A stretch of DNA of 59,463 nucleotides from Janibacter anophelis NBRC 107843 (GCF_001570945.1 NZ_BCSQ01000015.1:1-59463); one strand, 5' to 3'. Shown: positions 49,500-58,221, numbered from the stretch's first letter. Numbers and translations: made by a program. Notes: a model not told the origin generated them from the sequence alone.

Positions 49500-50694
49500 T
49501 CAGAAGATCGACTCGACCCACTCCGGGTGGTCGACGAAGGGGTTGCGGTTGCCCTGCCAGTTGCTGAAGATCCGCTCGTTGCGGCGCTCCTCGAAGGCGC
49601 TCGGCGGGTCGGTCTCGTTCCACTCCTTCAGGACCGAGAGCCTGCCCATGTAGGGAGCCGAGCCGTTGTCGACCTGGTCGTTGACCTCGAGGTCGGCGAA
49701 GCCGTCGTCCCCCCTCGTAGCGCACGGCCATGTAGAAGATCATCCGCGCGACATCACCCTTGACCGCGTCGCGCGGCTCCCAGGAGTCGGAGTCGCTGTG
49801 GTTGCCGGGTGCTTCGTCGTTCTCACTCCCGCCGTTGTCGAAGTCGAGGTTGCCGCGGTCGCTGTTGACCGTCACGTCGGTCGGGCGCAGGTGATGCAGG
49901 TCGGTGCCGGGTCCGGCGGCGGTGCGGAAGTCGCCGTGGCTCTTGGCCCAGACGTGCTCGCGGTTCCAGTTGTCCACTCCCCCACCGTTGTTCGACTTCG
50001 GCGAGCTGGTGCCCTTGTAGAGGAGGCGAACGCTGCTCGTGTCCTGCGGGTCCTCGTCGACGTCCTTGATGCCGTCCCAGACCTCGGAGTACGAGAGCAC
50101 CTGCTGGTCGCTGATGATCGTGTGCAGCCGGTCCTTGAGCGCCTGTCCGCTCAGCCCCTCGGTGCCGGTGTAGTAGCTGCCGGGGTCGGTCGGCTCGCCC
50201 GGGTCACCCGGCTCCTCGGGCTCCTCCGGCTCGCTCCCGTCGGCGAGGGCGATCGTGCTCGGGCCCTTCAGCCCCGCGTGGGAGAAGTAGGCCTCGAGGG
50301 ATCCGGTGACGTCGACCTGCTCACCCCTGAGCGAGGGGTTGGAGGCCAGGCCCCACTGCGAGCGCAGCGCGGACGGGATCTGCACGTAGAGCATGCGCGA
50401 GGTGTCGCTCTCGGACGGACTCGCCGCGATGGCCATCGCGTAGTCGTTGGGGAAGCCGCTCGTCACGACCTCGTTGCTGGCTACCGGCTGACCGACGACG
50501 TATCCGCGGACGGTCTGCGTCGAACCGTCCTGCCGGCCGATGGCGTCGGCGACGGTCAGGGGCGTCGCCGTCGTGGCGAGGGCGGTCGTGGACTGCGTCG
50601 TGGCCTGGTCGGCGGCCTGCGACGGGAGCGACGGGACGGCGACCAGCGCGGCGGCGCCGGCCAGGCCGACGAGGCGACGGAGCGTGCGGGACAT
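49500..50694 (-). pseudogene. Secreted endonuclease I-type nuclease, frameshifted near the 3' end
   Basis: An exported nuclease with signal peptide 'MSRTLRRLVGLAGAAALVAV', an N-terminal OB-fold-like domain (about 45-150), a Pro/Glu linker, then an endonuclease I domain with 'WNREHVWAKSHGDF' and 'DLHHLRPTDVTVNSDRGN'. At a six-C run (49709-49714, plus strand) the frame shifts. Removing one base restores the normal ending 'NPFVDHPEWVESIF' and a stop at 49500. As read, the C-terminus is replaced by about 80 Arg/Gly-rich residues. This may be a real phase-variable mutation or a base-calling error. Confidence 0.8.
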
Positions 50695-50891
50695 GGGTGG
50701 ACCTCACGGGTGGGCGAAGGGGGGTCGCGCCCATGCTCCCGACCCGCACCTCCCCGAGGGTGAACGGGAGGTCAGGGATGAGTCGAGGTTCCCCCTTCGT
50801 CACGCGGCGGCGCTCCCCGGCACGCGCTCCACGGACTCGGGCACGCACTGCACGGTCACCCTCGACGGGTGACCGTGCAGCGACCCGGGCC
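50695..50891. other. Intergenic region with motif copies and terminator
   Basis: The 197-bp gap between the alcohol dehydrogenase stop and the endonuclease start holds two opposed CGAAGGGGG copies (50715-50723 plus, 50791-50799 minus) 68 bp apart, and the dehydrogenase terminator at 50848-50880. The endonuclease RBS GTGAGG precedes its ATG. Confidence 0.55.
50848..50880 (-). terminator. Intrinsic terminator-type hairpin after the alcohol dehydrogenase
   Basis: CTGCACGGTCACCC (50848-50861) and GGGTGACCGTGCAG (50867-50880) pair perfectly over 14 bp with a 5-nt loop (TCGAC), 12 bp past the stop of the gene at 50892. Confidence 0.8.
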
Positions 50892-51929
50892 TCAGATCGT
50901 CGCGGCGTCGATGACGAAGCGGTAGCGCACGTCGGAGGCGACGACCCGCTCCCAGGCCTCGTTGACCTTCTCGGCCGGGATGACCTCGATCTTGGCGCCG
51001 ATGCCCTTGTCGGCGCAGAAGTCGAGCATCTCCTGGGTCTGCGGGATGCCGCCGATGTTGGACCCCGCGAGCGAGCGGCCGCCCATGATGAGGGAGAAGG
51101 CCGGCACCTCGAAGGGCTCGACCGGTCCGCCGACGTTGACGAGCGTGCCCTCGGGCTTGAGCAGGCCGAGGTACTTGCGGATCGGCAGCTGCGCGCTCAC
51201 CGTGTTGAGCACGAGGTCGAACTTCCCGCGCAGGTCCTTGAAGGTCTCGTCATCGCTCGTGGCGCGGTAGTCGACCGCGCCGAGCGCGAGGCCGTCCTCC
51301 TGCTTCTTCAGCGATTGCGACAGGACGGTCACCTCGGCGCCGAGCGCGACGGCGAGCTGGACGCCCATGTGGCCGAGCCCGCCGAGGCCGACGACCGCGA
51401 CCTTCGAGCCCTCGCCGACGCCCCAGCGGCGCAGCGGCGACCACGTCGTGATCCCGGCGCACAGCAGCGGGGCGGCGACGTCGAGGCCGATGCCCTCGGG
51501 GATCTTCAGCGCGAAGTCGGCGTCGACGACGATGTGCGTCGAGTAGCCGCCCTGGGTGATGGTGCCGTCGCGGTCGGTCGAGTTGTAGGTGCCGACCTGC
51601 TGGGGGCAGTACTGCTCGTTGCCGGCGCGGCACTGCTCGCACTCGCGGCAGGAGTTGACCATGCAGCCGACGCCGACCCGGTCGCCGACGGCGTGCCGGG
51701 TGACCGCGGAGCCGACCTCGGCGACGGTGCCGGCGATCTCGTGGCCGACGACGAGCGGGTACGGGGCCTCGCCCCACTCGCTGCGTGCGGTGTGGATGTC
51801 GCTGTGGCAGATGCCGGCGTAGGCGATCTCGATGAGGATGTCGTTGTCCCCGAGGTCGCGACGCTCGATGGTGGTCGCCTCGAGGGGTTCGGTGGCGGAC
51901 GGAGCCGCCCAGGCCTTGACGGTGCGCAC
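50892..51929 (-). CDS. Zinc-dependent NAD(P) alcohol dehydrogenase (cinnamyl-alcohol type)
   Basis: A 345-residue MDR alcohol dehydrogenase of the YahK/AdhC group. Catalytic zinc: 'GICHSDIHT' and '[10 protein letters not shown]'. Structural zinc: '[15 protein letters not shown]'. Cofactor loop: '[17 protein letters not shown]'. Such enzymes reduce aldehydes with NADPH. GTG 51929 has AGAGGA upstream. It is monocistronic, between a terminator hairpin and the MarR gene. Confidence 0.88.
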   Translation of the reverse strand: MRTVKAWAAPSATEPLEATTIERRDLGDNDILIEIAYAGICHSDIHTARSEWGEAPYPLVVGHEIAGTVAEVGSAVTRHAVGDRVGVGCMVNSCRECEQCRAGNEQYCPQQVGTYNSTDRDGTITQGGYSTHIVVDADFALKIPEGIGLDVAAPLLCAGITTWSPLRRWGVGEGSKVAVVGLGGLGHMGVQLAVALGAEVTVLSQSLKKQEDGLALGAVDYRATSDDETFKDLRGKFDLVLNTVSAQLPIRKYLGLLKPEGTLVNVGGPVEPFEVPAFSLIMGGRSLAGSNIGGIPQTQEMLDFCADKGIGAKIEVIPAEKVNEAWERVVASDVRYRFVIDAATI

Positions 51930-52010
51930 GATGCATTCCTCTCGGATGACGAAGGGGGGACCTGCCTAGTCAACTCCTCGCCCCCCTTCTCTGCCAAACG
52001 CAGGCCAAGC

Positions 52011-52080
52011 GACCGCATTGCCGTCGGGAAATACGGTCTGTTGACGTCGAGACCCTGCAGTGCCGTAGGGCAATGCGGTC
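52011..52080. repeat. Hairpin-linker-hairpin (BIME-like) element ending at the MarR stop codon
   Basis: Outer arms GACCGCATTGCC (52011-52022) and its complement (52069-52080). The left hairpin is GACCGCATT...AATACGGTC; the linker is TTGACGTCGAGA (52041-52052); the right hairpin is around GTGCCGTAGGGCAATGC. The same linker occurs at 17203 and 29470. It ends one base before the MarR stop codon, so it is probably the MarR terminator. Confidence 0.8.
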
Positions 52081-52533
52081 TCAGTGCCCCGCCTCGTGCG
52101 CCCACTCCGGGTCGACGACTTCCCTGAGGTCCTCGAGGGCGCGGCGAAGGGCGGCGGCGCGCCGGGCGCCGAGGACCCGGGTCCACTCCTCGTCGGTCTC
52201 GACCTCCGCCGCGCGGGCGGGCGGGACGAGTGCGGAGCCGCGGTCGGTGAGGACGACGAGGCGGGCGCGGCCGTCGCTCGGGTCCGGCTCGCGGGTCACG
52301 TACCCGGCCTCCTCGAGCTTGTCGACGAGCGCGACGGCGGTCTGCTTGGCCACGCGGGCCCGCTCGGCGAGGACGACGAGACGGGTCCCCCCTTCGTCCA
52401 TGCCGGCGAGCAGGCGTCCCTGGGCGCGGGTGATGTCCTCGTGCCCGGCCTCGCCGAGCCGCTCGAAGACCCGGTCCTCGGCCGCGCGGTGGGCCAGGAA
52501 CATCAACATGCTGAGCGGTAGCCGACGGGCCAC
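52081..52533 (-). CDS. MarR-family regulator
   Basis: A 150-residue winged-helix repressor with 'LVVLAERARVAKQTAVALVD' as recognition HTH and 'YVTREPDPSDGRARLVVLT' as the wing. GTG 52533 has GAGGAGGG 5 nt upstream; the longer frame to 52560 begins without an RBS. It is divergent from the DinB-like gene at 52620, which it likely controls through the palindrome at 52571-52589. Confidence 0.87.
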   Translation of the reverse strand: MARRLPLSMLMFLAHRAAEDRVFERLGEAGHEDITRAQGRLLAGMDEGGTRLVVLAERARVAKQTAVALVDKLEEAGYVTREPDPSDGRARLVVLTDRGSALVPPARAAEVETDEEWTRVLGARRAAALRRALEDLREVVDPEWAHEAGH

Positions 52534-52570
52534 GGATTCCCTCCTCGGAGCCCTTCCCACGGACTCTTAA

Positions 52571-52589
52571 TAGTCCTAGGATCGTACTA
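52571..52589. promoter_or_regulatory. Candidate MarR operator
   Basis: TAGTCCTAGGATCGTACTA is an imperfect 19-bp palindrome (TAGT...ACTA ends, CCTAGG inside) in the AT-richest part of the gap between the divergent MarR and DinB-like genes. TAGGAT (52577-52582) could be the -10 of the plus-strand gene. Confidence 0.55.
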
Positions 52590-52619
52590 CTTGATGGGTC
52601 CGCACAGCGGGAGGACGCC

Positions 52620-53255
52620 ATGGACACCGACATCCTGTGGGCAGCCGTCGACACCCGGCGCCGCTACCTCGTCGACCTCTTCGAGACGCTGACCCCACAG
52701 CAGTGGGACACCGCCTCGCTGTGCGCGGGATGGACCGTCCGCGACGTCGCCGGCCACCTGACGATGCTCGACATGTCCACCCTCGACATCGTGCGGCTCG
52801 CGCTCCGCCACCCCGGCAGCACCAACAGGCTGATCCACAAGGGCTCCCAGGAGATCGCCAGCCGCCACTCGACCGAGGAACTCGTCGCCAAGATCCGCGC
52901 GCTCATCGGCAGCCGTCGCACCTTCCCCGGACTCGGAGGGATGGAGGCCCTGCTCGACCTGCACGCGCACACCCTCGACGTCACCCTGCCCCTCGGCATC
53001 GACCCCGAACTGCCGCCCGACCAACTGGCCCCGTGCGCCGACCACGTCATCGGCTACGCCGGCGGCAGGAACAGCAAGGTCTTCGCCCACCTGCCCATCG
53101 ACGGCGTCACCCTGCGCGCGACCGACACGGACTGGACCCATGGCACCGGACCGGAGGCGAGCGGTCGCATGCAGGACCTCTACCTCGTCGTCACCGGCCG
53201 CCGAGCCGGGTTCGACGGCGTCACCGGACCTGGCGTGGCGGCCCTGCGCGACTGA
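52620..53255 (+). CDS. DinB-like/maleylpyruvate isomerase-type protein (mycothiol-dependent family)
   Basis: A 211-residue four-helix metal-binding protein of the DinB/MDMPI family. The first metal His is in 'DVAGHLTMLDM' near residue 46, and 'LDLHAHTLDVTLPLG' supplies the later His pair, the usual HxxxD arrangement. Family members transfer or isomerise with mycothiol as thiol; the substrate is unknown. The RBS GGGAGGA precedes the ATG. It is regulated by the divergent MarR gene. Confidence 0.8.
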   Translation: MDTDILWAAVDTRRRYLVDLFETLTPQQWDTASLCAGWTVRDVAGHLTMLDMSTLDIVRLALRHPGSTNRLIHKGSQEIASRHSTEELVAKIRALIGSRRTFPGLGGMEALLDLHAHTLDVTLPLGIDPELPPDQLAPCADHVIGYAGGRNSKVFAHLPIDGVTLRATDTDWTHGTGPEASGRMQDLYLVVTGRRAGFDGVTGPGVAALRD

Positions 53256-53258
53256 GGC

Positions 53259-53807
53259 TCAGCGGGACTCGGCCGGCAGGCCGGTGTCGCGCACGAGGTA
53301 GACCCAGGGGAAGGCGCGCACGGCGACCTCCCAGCCGTCCCGCTCCCAGCGGCGCATCGGCCCGGTCCACACGATGCGCTTGTGCTCCCACTGCGTCGGC
53401 GTGCGCCGCACCCGGTGCTTGAGCATCCCGGCACCCACGGTGCGCCACCCCTGGCGCCCGGCGAGCTCGAGCTCGGCCATCTCGTCGAAGGCGGTGACCG
53501 GACCGAGCCAGCGCTCGGCGTCCTCGCCGTCCTCGGCGTCGACCGCGACCCCCTTGCGGTCACCGAAGCGCTGCTGGGCCGCCTGCCGACTCATGCCGAG
53601 CTCCGCGCCGAGCGCGGCCCAGCTGTGGCCGGCCGCCCGGGCGGCGAGGACGGACTGACGCAGCAACTCGGCGACCTCGTCCTCCGCGGCCGCGGCGCGC
53701 CGGACGAGCGCCAGGTGCTGGGCCGGGTCACCATCGGCGTCGAGGCCCTGGAGGATCGCGGCGCCGAGGCCCTCGGCGAGGCGGTCGCGCTCAGCCCCGG
53801 TCGTCAC
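53259..53807 (-). CDS. HTH protein, function unknown
   Basis: A 182-residue cytoplasmic protein. The N-terminal half is helical and includes an HTH-like stretch 'HSWAALGAELGMSRQAAQQR' (about 67-86); the C-terminal half ends 'WEVAVRAFPWVYLVRDTG'. I do not recognise a named family. GTG 53807 overlaps the stop of the small membrane gene upstream by 17 nt, so it is in that operon. It may bind the palindrome at 54027-54043; this is inference. Confidence 0.65.
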   Translation of the reverse strand: MTTGAERDRLAEGLGAAILQGLDADGDPAQHLALVRRAAAAEDEVAELLRQSVLAARAAGHSWAALGAELGMSRQAAQQRFGDRKGVAVDAEDGEDAERWLGPVTAFDEMAELELAGRQGWRTVGAGMLKHRVRRTPTQWEHKRIVWTGPMRRWERDGWEVAVRAFPWVYLVRDTGLPAESR

Positions 53808-54024
53808 GACTCGGCAGCCAGGTCTCGGGGGTCTCGCCACGGTCGGCCCGGCCGTCGGCTCGGTGCCGCATGCCGAGCCCGTAGACGCCGAGCAGGACGA
53901 GCGCGAGCCCGGCCCCCTGCAGCATCCCGCCGAAGAAGCCGTCGATCCCCACGCCGACGACCAGCGCGACCGCACCCAGGCCGACGAGCACGCCGAGGGG
54001 TGTTCCGTTGCCCTTGAGGTTCAT
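53791..54024 (-). CDS. Small membrane protein with two helices
   Basis: A 77-residue protein with two membrane segments (about 10-27 and 30-52) and a charged C-terminal tail. No family recognised. It starts at 54024, exactly 6 nt after a TAGGGT box, so it is probably the leaderless first gene of a two-gene operon with the HTH protein. Confidence 0.65.
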   Translation of the reverse strand: MNLKGNGTPLGVLVGLGAVALVVGVGIDGFFGGMLQGAGLALVLLGVYGLGMRHRADGRADRGETPETWLPSRDDRG

Positions 54025-54060
54025 GCGTCAACCCTAGGTTGACTTCTGACGTGACGTCAA
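54025..54060 (-). promoter_or_regulatory. Leaderless promoter with operator palindrome
   Basis: Minus strand: -35 TTGACG (54055-54060), 18-bp spacer, -10 TAGGGT (54031-54036), 6 nt, ATG 54024. The palindrome GTCAACC-CTA-GGTTGAC (54027-54043) covers the -10 box. The -35 overlaps the stop of the gene at 54057. Confidence 0.75.
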
Positions 54061-54470
54061 CCATTCATTGACAGGTTGTGCGGCGGCAGCTCGCCCCGTC
54101 GGATGAGCTCGGCGACGGCCTCGATCCTTCGACCGCTCTCTCCCCAATCTCCCGCTTCGTCCTCCCAGACCGGATCCCAGCCGCGTCGGGCCTCGACCCG
54201 CCAGTGCCGTCCCAAGACCACCCGCCCGAGCACGACGAAGGGCAGCAGGAGCAGCAGCAGGAGCAGCTCGAGCGCCACGAGGACCGCCAGGACGACGAAG
54301 GGGATGAGCAGGAGCAGCAGGAGGCCGCCGATGATCGCGCTGATCGGGTCATCACCCAGACCGTCCACGGTCGGCACGTCGCCCCAGTTGTCGACGTGCG
54401 CCTTGCGCCGCCACGGCATCCACCGGCGCGAGACGCGCCACGTCTGACCGGCGGGATCGACCACCTTCAT
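54057..54470 (-). CDS. Small membrane protein with a hydrophobic hairpin
   Basis: A 137-residue protein. The middle (about 45-85) is a very hydrophobic pair of helices rich in Leu ('IIGGLLLLLLIPFVVLAVLV'); the tail is soluble and acidic. No family recognised. The start overlaps the GNAT-NUDIX stop by 4 nt, so it belongs to that operon; its stop overlaps the next promoter. Confidence 0.65.
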   Translation of the reverse strand: MKVVDPAGQTWRVSRRWMPWRRKAHVDNWGDVPTVDGLGDDPISAIIGGLLLLLLIPFVVLAVLVALELLLLLLLLPFVVLGRVVLGRHWRVEARRGWDPVWEDEAGDWGESGRRIEAVAELIRRGELPPHNLSMNG

Positions 54471-55432
54471 CGAGCACCTCCGCCGGCGACGACCAGGCGC
54501 AGCAGCGGTGCCGCGTCGTCCGGCAGCGGCTGGCTCGGGTCGGTCCAGCGGACCTCCTCGATCTCCGCGGCCGGGGCGACCTCGGGCCGAGTCTCCCCCT
54601 CGAGCACCGGGTGGCGGAAGACGCTCGCGATGAGCGAGCGTCCGGCCTCGTTGGCCGCAGCCGTCCGGTGGACGGCGACGAGCTCGAGCCGCGCGCGGTC
54701 CAGCTCCAGGCCCAGCTCCTCCTCGACCTCGCGCACCGCGCACTCGGCGGGCGACTCCCCCGGCTCCGGCTTGCCGCCCGGATGCATGAAGGCCGCGGTC
54801 CCCCGCTTGCGCACGGTGAGCACCGCCCCTTCGGCATCGGGGAGGACGACGGCGCTGACGACGATCGCGTCCCCGACATCGCGCGGACGATCGCTCGCGA
54901 GGGCGGCGTGGACGAGGGAGTCCGTCCACTCCCCCTTGCTCCAGTAGTCCTGCCGATGGGTGGCCTCGAGCCGCATCCCCAGTCGCTCGCACAGAGCGGC
55001 CGAGCTCGTGTTGCGGGCATCCATCTGGGCCACGACACGGTGGACCCCGTAGCGGGCAAAGGCGAGCTCCAGGACCGCGCCGGCCGCCTCCGTGGCGAAC
55101 CCGCGACCGGCCACGTCGGGGTGGAAGGCCCACCCGATCTCCGCGGTCGCCCCCGCCGGGTCGATGGCCCACAGGACGACGTCACCGACGACCCTCCCTT
55201 CGTGCTCGACGACGAGGGCGAGGGCCCGCGAAGGGGTGTCCAAGCCGGTCCGCGGGATGCGCTCGGCGAGGTGGCCGGGCGCGGAGGTCGGCGTCCAGGG
55301 TGGGGTGAGCAGGTACCGCGCGACGTCGGGGTCGGCGTAGTAGTCGAGCAGCGCATCGAGGTCGTCCTCGGTGTGCGCCCGCAGGGTCAGGCGGTCCGTG
55401 CGCAGCGGCAGGAAGTCATCGGGCACGGGCAC
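54467..55432 (-). CDS. GNAT acetyltransferase fused to NUDIX hydrolase
   Basis: A 321-residue fusion. Residues 1 to about 175 are a RimJ-like GNAT ('TDRLTLRAHTEDDLDALLDY', 'GRGFATEAAGAVLELAF'). From about 185 a NUDIX domain follows with 'MHPGGKPEPGESPAECAVRE' and 'VEEELGLE', which together make the GX5EX7REUXEEXGU box. GTG 55432 was chosen, with GGGAGGGGG 6 nt upstream; longer reading overlaps the next gene. Both parts look active. Substrates unknown; a link between acetylation and nucleotide clean-up is speculative. Confidence 0.83.
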   Translation of the reverse strand: MPVPDDFLPLRTDRLTLRAHTEDDLDALLDYYADPDVARYLLTPPWTPTSAPGHLAERIPRTGLDTPSRALALVVEHEGRVVGDVVLWAIDPAGATAEIGWAFHPDVAGRGFATEAAGAVLELAFARYGVHRVVAQMDARNTSSAALCERLGMRLEATHRQDYWSKGEWTDSLVHAALASDRPRDVGDAIVVSAVVLPDAEGAVLTVRKRGTAAFMHPGGKPEPGESPAECAVREVEEELGLELDRARLELVAVHRTAAANEAGRSLIASVFRHPVLEGETRPEVAPAAEIEEVRWTDPSQPLPDDAAPLLRLVVAGGGAR

Positions 55433-55461
55433 CGCATGCCCCCTCCCGAAGGCCGACGCGA

Positions 55462-55983
55462 TCAGGTTCTCGGACGGTCGATGACGAACCACACGGGACC
55501 GTCCTCGGTCTCGTGCCGGTCGACGACCCGACCATCGACGGTGCTCGCGGACTGCCCGCCGGGGGTGATCCCCTTCGCCCGCATGACGTCGTACTCGTCC
55601 GCGACGCGCAGGACCGACCACGGGCTCTCCTCGGTCCCGTCGCCGGTCAGTAGAACGCTGCTCACGGCGATCTTGGCCATGGTGTTCTCGCGCCGGGCCG
55701 CCTGCTCGTCGCCGAGCGCCTCGAGGGCCGCGGAGAGCGCGAGGTGGGCCGTCGGGTTGAGCGCCGCACCGGGCATCTTCGCGGTCACCGCGTCGACGAC
55801 CTCCTGGTGGCGACCGGCCTCCATGTGCTGGGTGACCTCGCCGAGGAGGTTGAGGTCGGGGTCGAAGGTCGCGGACCCGACCACCGCGGCGCGCAGCCGG
55901 GTGAGGTGCTCGAGGTCCTGGTTCTCGAGGTAGTCGGTGACGAGGTCGCGAAGGGTGGGTGCTGCCGTGCCGTTGTCGCTCAT
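55462..55983 (-). CDS. Uncharacterised protein, possibly linked to the WXG toxin-like genes
   Basis: A 173-residue soluble protein. The N-terminal half is helical (tetratricopeptide-like, 'HMEAGRHQEVVDAVTAKM'); the C-terminal half is a beta domain with 'GDGTEESPWSVLRVADEYDV', loosely like DUF4919. It lies 40 nt after the WXG protein gene at 56024 and 29 nt before the GNAT-NUDIX gene, all on the same strand. It could be an immunity or chaperone partner of the WXG proteins, by position only. Confidence 0.6.
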   Translation of the reverse strand: MSDNGTAAPTLRDLVTDYLENQDLEHLTRLRAAVVGSATFDPDLNLLGEVTQHMEAGRHQEVVDAVTAKMPGAALNPTAHLALSAALEALGDEQAARRENTMAKIAVSSVLLTGDGTEESPWSVLRVADEYDVMRAKGITPGGQSASTVDGRVVDRHETEDGPVWFVIDRPRT

Positions 55984-56023
55984 GCCTGCTCCTGTGGGTC
56001 GGCGTGGGTGAGGGGTCGGTTCG

Positions 56024-56989
56024 TCACTGGGAGGCCTCCACGATGTCCTCGAACTCCTCGATCGTCAGGTCGTCGATGTACCGCTCTCCCGCCCGGCGGG
56101 CGTCCACCTCGGTCGGCTGGTCGAAGTAGGCCTCGTACTGCGCGTCGATCTCGGCCTGCGTCATGTCCTCCGCCTCCTCCTCGGAGGGCGGGGACTCGTA
56201 GTTGTTCTGGTTCTCGTGCCAGGTCTCCGCCTGCTCGTCGGTGAATCCCTCAGGGGCCTCGGTCTCGGCGCCGAAGAGTCGCTGCAGCCAGTTCGGGACG
56301 GCTTCGTTCGTGACGTCGTGCTGCTGGGCGTGGCGCATCTCGTGGACCGCGGTGTTCATCGCCATCCGCGGGTCGTTGGCGGCCGTCTGCGGGTTGATGC
56401 GCAGCTCCCCGCTGCTCTCGCTCCACGTCCCCGCGTACCCCTTCTCGATGAGCTCGTCGTCGAAGATGATCTCCGGAGGCGGGTCGATCCCCATCTCGGC
56501 CGCCTGCCGGTTGACGATCTCCTGCAGGACCGCCTGCTGCTCCTCCGGCTCGAGCGCCATGTAGGCGTCGTAGATCTCGGGGTCGAGCCTTCCGTAGTCG
56601 AGCTCGTAGTCCCCCTCGTAGTCGGGGCTGCCCTGGGTGCCCTTCGGGAGTGGCGCGGCGCCGCCCCCTTCGCCCGTTCCGCCGCCGGCGCCGCCCGACC
56701 CACCGGCGCCCTGACCCTGGCTCGTGCGGTCCTGCTCCTCGGCATTCCGCTCGGCGCCGTCGGCCATCGTCCGGATCATCTCCGAGGCCGAGTACACCGC
56801 CCGCTCCGCCGTTGGCCAGCCCTGACCGACGAAGTGCTCGAGGTCGGGACCGGACCAGTTCCCCGCGAGGATCTCGACCATCCCCCGACCCGTGGTCGCC
56901 ACGTCGCCGAGGAGCTGGGAGCTGTTCGTCAGCTCCTGCCCCACCTGCCTCAGCCGATCCGCGTCCGCTCCATGGCTGACCGTCGCCAT
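56024..56989 (-). CDS. WXG100-like protein with C-terminal HEMRH metallopeptidase-like domain
   Basis: A 321-residue protein. Residues 1-80 form a helical hairpin with a WSG motif at Trp45 ('AGNWSGPDL'), typical of type VII secretion substrates. A Gly-rich linker (about 91-112) leads to a C-terminal domain with 'NTAVHEMRHAQQHDV' (His216/Glu217/His220) and 'QPTEVDARRAG', where Glu294 may be the third zinc ligand. This layout fits a secreted polymorphic toxin or peptidase. It is paralogous to the next gene. No secretion machinery is in the window. Confidence 0.75.
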   Translation of the reverse strand: MATVSHGADADRLRQVGQELTNSSQLLGDVATTGRGMVEILAGNWSGPDLEHFVGQGWPTAERAVYSASEMIRTMADGAERNAEEQDRTSQGQGAGGSGGAGGGTGEGGGAAPLPKGTQGSPDYEGDYELDYGRLDPEIYDAYMALEPEEQQAVLQEIVNRQAAEMGIDPPPEIIFDDELIEKGYAGTWSESSGELRINPQTAANDPRMAMNTAVHEMRHAQQHDVTNEAVPNWLQRLFGAETEAPEGFTDEQAETWHENQNNYESPPSEEEAEDMTQAEIDAQYEAYFDQPTEVDARRAGERYIDDLTIEEFEDIVEASQ

Positions 56990-57104
56990 CGCCTTTCCCT
57001 CCTGCTCGTCATCTTGTCGAGCTCGAGCCTATGCCGCCACCGAGGCGCTGTAGATGGGGAGGAGTCCCCGGGGACCGGCGCTGCGCCGGGTCGGGTGCTG
57101 CCGC

Positions 57105-58079
57105 TCAATGGGGAAGGGAGGGGTTGGGGCCGTCGTAGTCCAGGTTGTCCTGGCGCTCCTCAGCATCCTCGAGCAGGCGGTCGAGCTCCTCGGGAGTCAT
57201 CCCCTCGACGAACTCCGAGCCCTCCTCCCGGGCATCGACCTCCACCGGCTGGTCGAAGTACCGGTCGTACTTCTCCTGAGCGGCCGCGCGGTCGTTCTCC
57301 CACTCCTCCTCGGTCGGCGGGGACTGGTAGTCGTCGAAGTTCTCCTTCCACTCCTGCACCTCCTCCTCGGTCGTCCCGTGGTCGCACTCCGGGTCCTCCC
57401 AGGGGAAGGTGGGGTCGGCATCGCGGATCGCCTCGTGCTGTCCGCCATGGCGCATCTCGTGGAAGACCGTGTGCAGGACCATCGGGTCGTCCATCATGTC
57501 CTCGTTGATGACGACCTCGGGGCCCAGGAACCAGTTGCGCTCCCGCCACACCCCGTTGCCGTCGATGCTGTCGTCGATCCGCACCGCCGGGTTGTCGATG
57601 CCGTAGTGCTCCGCCCGCTCACGGATCGCCTCCCGGACGATCAGCTCCCGCTCGTCCTCGGTATAGCCCTCCCACGCCTCCCGCACCTCGGGGGGAAGCT
57701 CGCCATAGTGCTCCGCAGGGCGCGACTGACCATCGTCGCCCTGCCTCCGGTCACCCTGCTCCCCGGGAGCGCCCGACCCTCCGCCACCACCCGTCGCGCC
57801 GCCGTCGGCGGCACTCGCGCCCTCCTGCTCGTCGGCCTCGCCGACCACCGCGTCCCCCATGGCACGGAGCATCTCCGAGCTGTCGAGGACGACCTTCTCC
57901 GCCATCGGCCAGTCCTGCCCGACGAAGCAGTCAAGGTCCGGTCCCGACCAGTTGCCGACGAGCAGCTCGGCCATGCCCCGGCCCGACGTCGCCACGTCCC
58001 CGAGCAGCTGCGAGCTCGTCGTCAGCTCCCGCCCGACATCCCTGAGTCGCTCGGCATCGGCACCGTGGCTGACGGTCAT
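57105..58079 (-). CDS. WXG100-like protein with C-terminal HEMRH metallopeptidase-like domain, second copy
   Basis: A 324-residue paralog of the 56024-56989 protein. The N-terminal 75 residues are nearly the same ('SSQLLGDVATSGRGM', WSG at Trp44), while the C-terminal domain has diverged around the shared 'HTVFHEMRHGGQHEA' (His207-His211) and 'QPVEVDAREEG' (Glu280). That pattern, a conserved delivery part with a variable enzymatic part, is typical of polymorphic toxins. The ATG 58079 has GGGGAGAA upstream. It is the first gene of the run down to 54057. Confidence 0.75.
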   Translation of the reverse strand: MTVSHGADAERLRDVGRELTTSSQLLGDVATSGRGMAELLVGNWSGPDLDCFVGQDWPMAEKVVLDSSEMLRAMGDAVVGEADEQEGASAADGGATGGGGGSGAPGEQGDRRQGDDGQSRPAEHYGELPPEVREAWEGYTEDERELIVREAIRERAEHYGIDNPAVRIDDSIDGNGVWRERNWFLGPEVVINEDMMDDPMVLHTVFHEMRHGGQHEAIRDADPTFPWEDPECDHGTTEEEVQEWKENFDDYQSPPTEEEWENDRAAAQEKYDRYFDQPVEVDAREEGSEFVEGMTPEELDRLLEDAEERQDNLDYDGPNPSLPH

Positions 58080-58221
58080 CGTTCTCCCCTGGTGTGGTGT
58101 GACTGCGGCTCGCCGTCCGACCTTATGCACGGCCCTCGCGAACGGGAAGGGGAGAACTCCCCATCGCGCCGCGCCCTCCCTTCGACCATGATGGATCGCA
58201 CCGACCACCTGAGGAGCGAGC

